Positions 5,573 through 6,391 of a stretch of DNA of 6,391 nucleotides are shown here, in pieces; within the stretch, counting starts at the first letter, position 1; each line of letters begins with the position of its first letter. The position numbers and the translations under genes were made by a program. Source of the stretch: Deltaproteobacteria bacterium (GTDB lineage Bacteria; Desulfobacterota; DSM-4660; Desulfatiglandales; Desulfatiglandaceae); contig JAGHEC010000132.1 of assembly GCA_021159525.1 (NCBI GenBank), positions 1 to 6,391 of the forward strand, read 5' to 3'. Below the pieces are notes generated by a model, which saw only the letters and a program-made list of their open reading frames with translations, was not told the DNA's origin and made no database searches.

Positions 5573-6246
5573 ATCCGGCGCATCTGGTCCATCCTGGTTT
5601 CCAGGGGTTCGGCCTCTTTTTCCCTCCCCAGTTCCCGGAGCCTTTTCTTCAGATCCTCGATCTGTTTCTGGATCTGTGGGACGATATCCTTCTGCACCTT
5701 GTCCCGGAATGCTGCGCCCGATCGCTTCATCTCTTCCAGCAGTAGATCCATGTCTTTTTGAAGCCGCTTTATCTCCTCATTTTCAGGGACCTCTTTCATA
5801 TCTTCCGAAAACCTGCCGAGCCGCTCCTTCAGATCGCCCATGGCCTTGGACACATCATCTTCCGTCTTTTCAATCAGGACCCCAAGCCTTGTGTGTCCCC
5901 GCACAACAGCCCCGTCCTCAAGGGGACGGCCCTTGCGCTTGAGCGCAATCATTTCAACCGCCCGTCTCAGGGGATCGACCGGATCATCGACAATGCAGAA
6001 CCGGGAATGATCGGTCACCGCATTTCTGAAATCGCTCCTGATGGTCACATCCACCAGATATGTCCCCTCTTTCTCATAAAAAATATCCGTCACCTGGCCG
6101 ATCTCGTTTTCTTCAAACAGCACCTTTTCTCCCGATTTTAAGCCGTTGATCTGATCAAAGCGTATCTTCACGTTAAGATCATTGCTAAAACATCCCAGGC
6201 TGGTCACTAAACCCACCAGCAATATCAGCATGGTCTTCTTAGGCAT
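5569..6246 (-). CDS. MCE-domain (MlaD-like) lipoprotein with C-terminal coiled coil
   Basis: 225 aa. Residues 1-18 (MPKKTMLILLVGLVTSLG) are a lipoprotein signal peptide, followed by C19 as the probable lipidation site (SLGC; leucine at -2 is slightly atypical). Residues 24-70 resemble an MCE/MlaD domain: VKIRFDQINGLKSGEKVLF, then EIGQVTDIF, then a beta-rich segment; this family binds lipids in trafficking across the envelope. Residues 125-210 are charged, heptad-like and probably coiled coil. The start at 6246 is chosen over an in-frame ATG at 6273 because GGGGAGG lies 8 nt upstream and because it puts the signal peptide at the N-terminus. The stop overlaps the next gene by ATGA. No MlaE permease or MlaF ATPase is visible, so this is an orphan or the operon was split. 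The MCE call rests on motif pattern and is moderately sure. Confidence 0.78.
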   Translation of the reverse strand: MPKKTMLILLVGLVTSLGCFSNDLNVKIRFDQINGLKSGEKVLFEENEIGQVTDIFYEKEGTYLVDVTIRSDFRNAVTDHSRFCIVDDPVDPLRRAVEMIALKRKGRPLEDGAVVRGHTRLGVLIEKTEDDVSKAMGDLKERLGRFSEDMKEVPENEEIKRLQKDMDLLLEEMKRSGAAFRDKVQKDIVPQIQKQIEDLKKRLRELGREKEAEPLETRMDQMRRI

Positions 6247-6254
6247 ATCCAATT

Positions 6255-6261
6255 CCTCCCC
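6255..6261 (-). promoter_or_regulatory. Ribosome binding site of the MCE lipoprotein gene
   Basis: GGGGAGG on the minus strand, 8 nt before the ATG at 6246. It selects this start over the in-frame ATG at 6273. Confidence 0.8.
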
Positions 6262-6311
6262 GTAACCGTTCACCGGTCATTTTTGGTCAAATTTGGCATT
6301 GTCCGCCTCAC

Positions 6312-6391
6312 GTAACAGCTCAATAACCCGGGGCAGGAGGGTTTTTCTGACGCGACTGCCGGGAGGGCGCCGTCTCTTCGTGACTTATCAG
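6312..6391 (+). mobile_element. MITE-like element copy 4, runs off the window
   Basis: Starts GTAACAGCTCAATAA, 15 bases shared with copy 5091-5168, and the 25-nt core at 6342-6366 is identical to 5121-5145. It diverges after about 6383, so it may be a longer variant. The right terminus and the second target duplication lie beyond the window. The element ends 65 nt upstream of the MCE lipoprotein start and so sits in or next to that gene's promoter region. Confidence 0.8.

Overview
The window looks like chromosomal DNA from a Gram-negative, anaerobic-type bacterium. The evidence is a Sec-exported octaheme c-type cytochrome, a molybdenum-cofactor enzyme and an MCE-domain lipoprotein. My best guess is a Desulfobacterota (deltaproteobacterial) lineage, but this rests on gene content only. 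There are five supportable genes, no RNA genes and no CRISPR. There is also a dense set of short palindromic mobile elements.

Layout. 1-154: two copies of an 87-bp-period repeat that folds into long hairpins. 394-1641 (+): octaheme cytochrome of the hydroxylamine oxidoreductase (HAO) type, visibly more A+T-rich than the rest. 1973-3214 (-): MoeA-type molybdopterin molybdenumtransferase with several altered motifs. 3652-5094 (+): 14-helix DHA2 (EmrB/QacA type) drug/proton antiporter. 5195-5572 (-) and 5569-6246 (-): an overlapping gene pair, with the upstream gene encoding an MCE-domain (MlaD-like) lipoprotein and the downstream one a small unknown protein. The gene pair is convergent with the MFS gene.

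The most notable content lies between the genes. Four related copies of a 78-122 bp non-coding element occupy 1652-1739, 3327-3448 (inverted), 5091-5168 and 6312 to the window end. Their ends are imperfect 12-bp inverted repeats of the type GTAACAGCTCAA/GTATCAGCTCAA. Copy 5091-5168 is flanked by a perfect 8-bp direct repeat (AGATATTC), and copy 3327-3448 by a 7/8-matching one. GTAA termini plus 8-bp duplications suggest MITEs mobilised by an IS66-family transposase. One copy landed on the last two codons of the MFS gene, and its terminal GTAA restores a stop codon without changing the predicted protein.

The genes do not form one pathway. The cytochrome (periplasmic N-oxide or hydroxylamine redox chemistry), MoeA (molybdoenzyme maturation), the exporter and the MCE lipoprotein pair appear to be separate transcription units divided by mobile elements.
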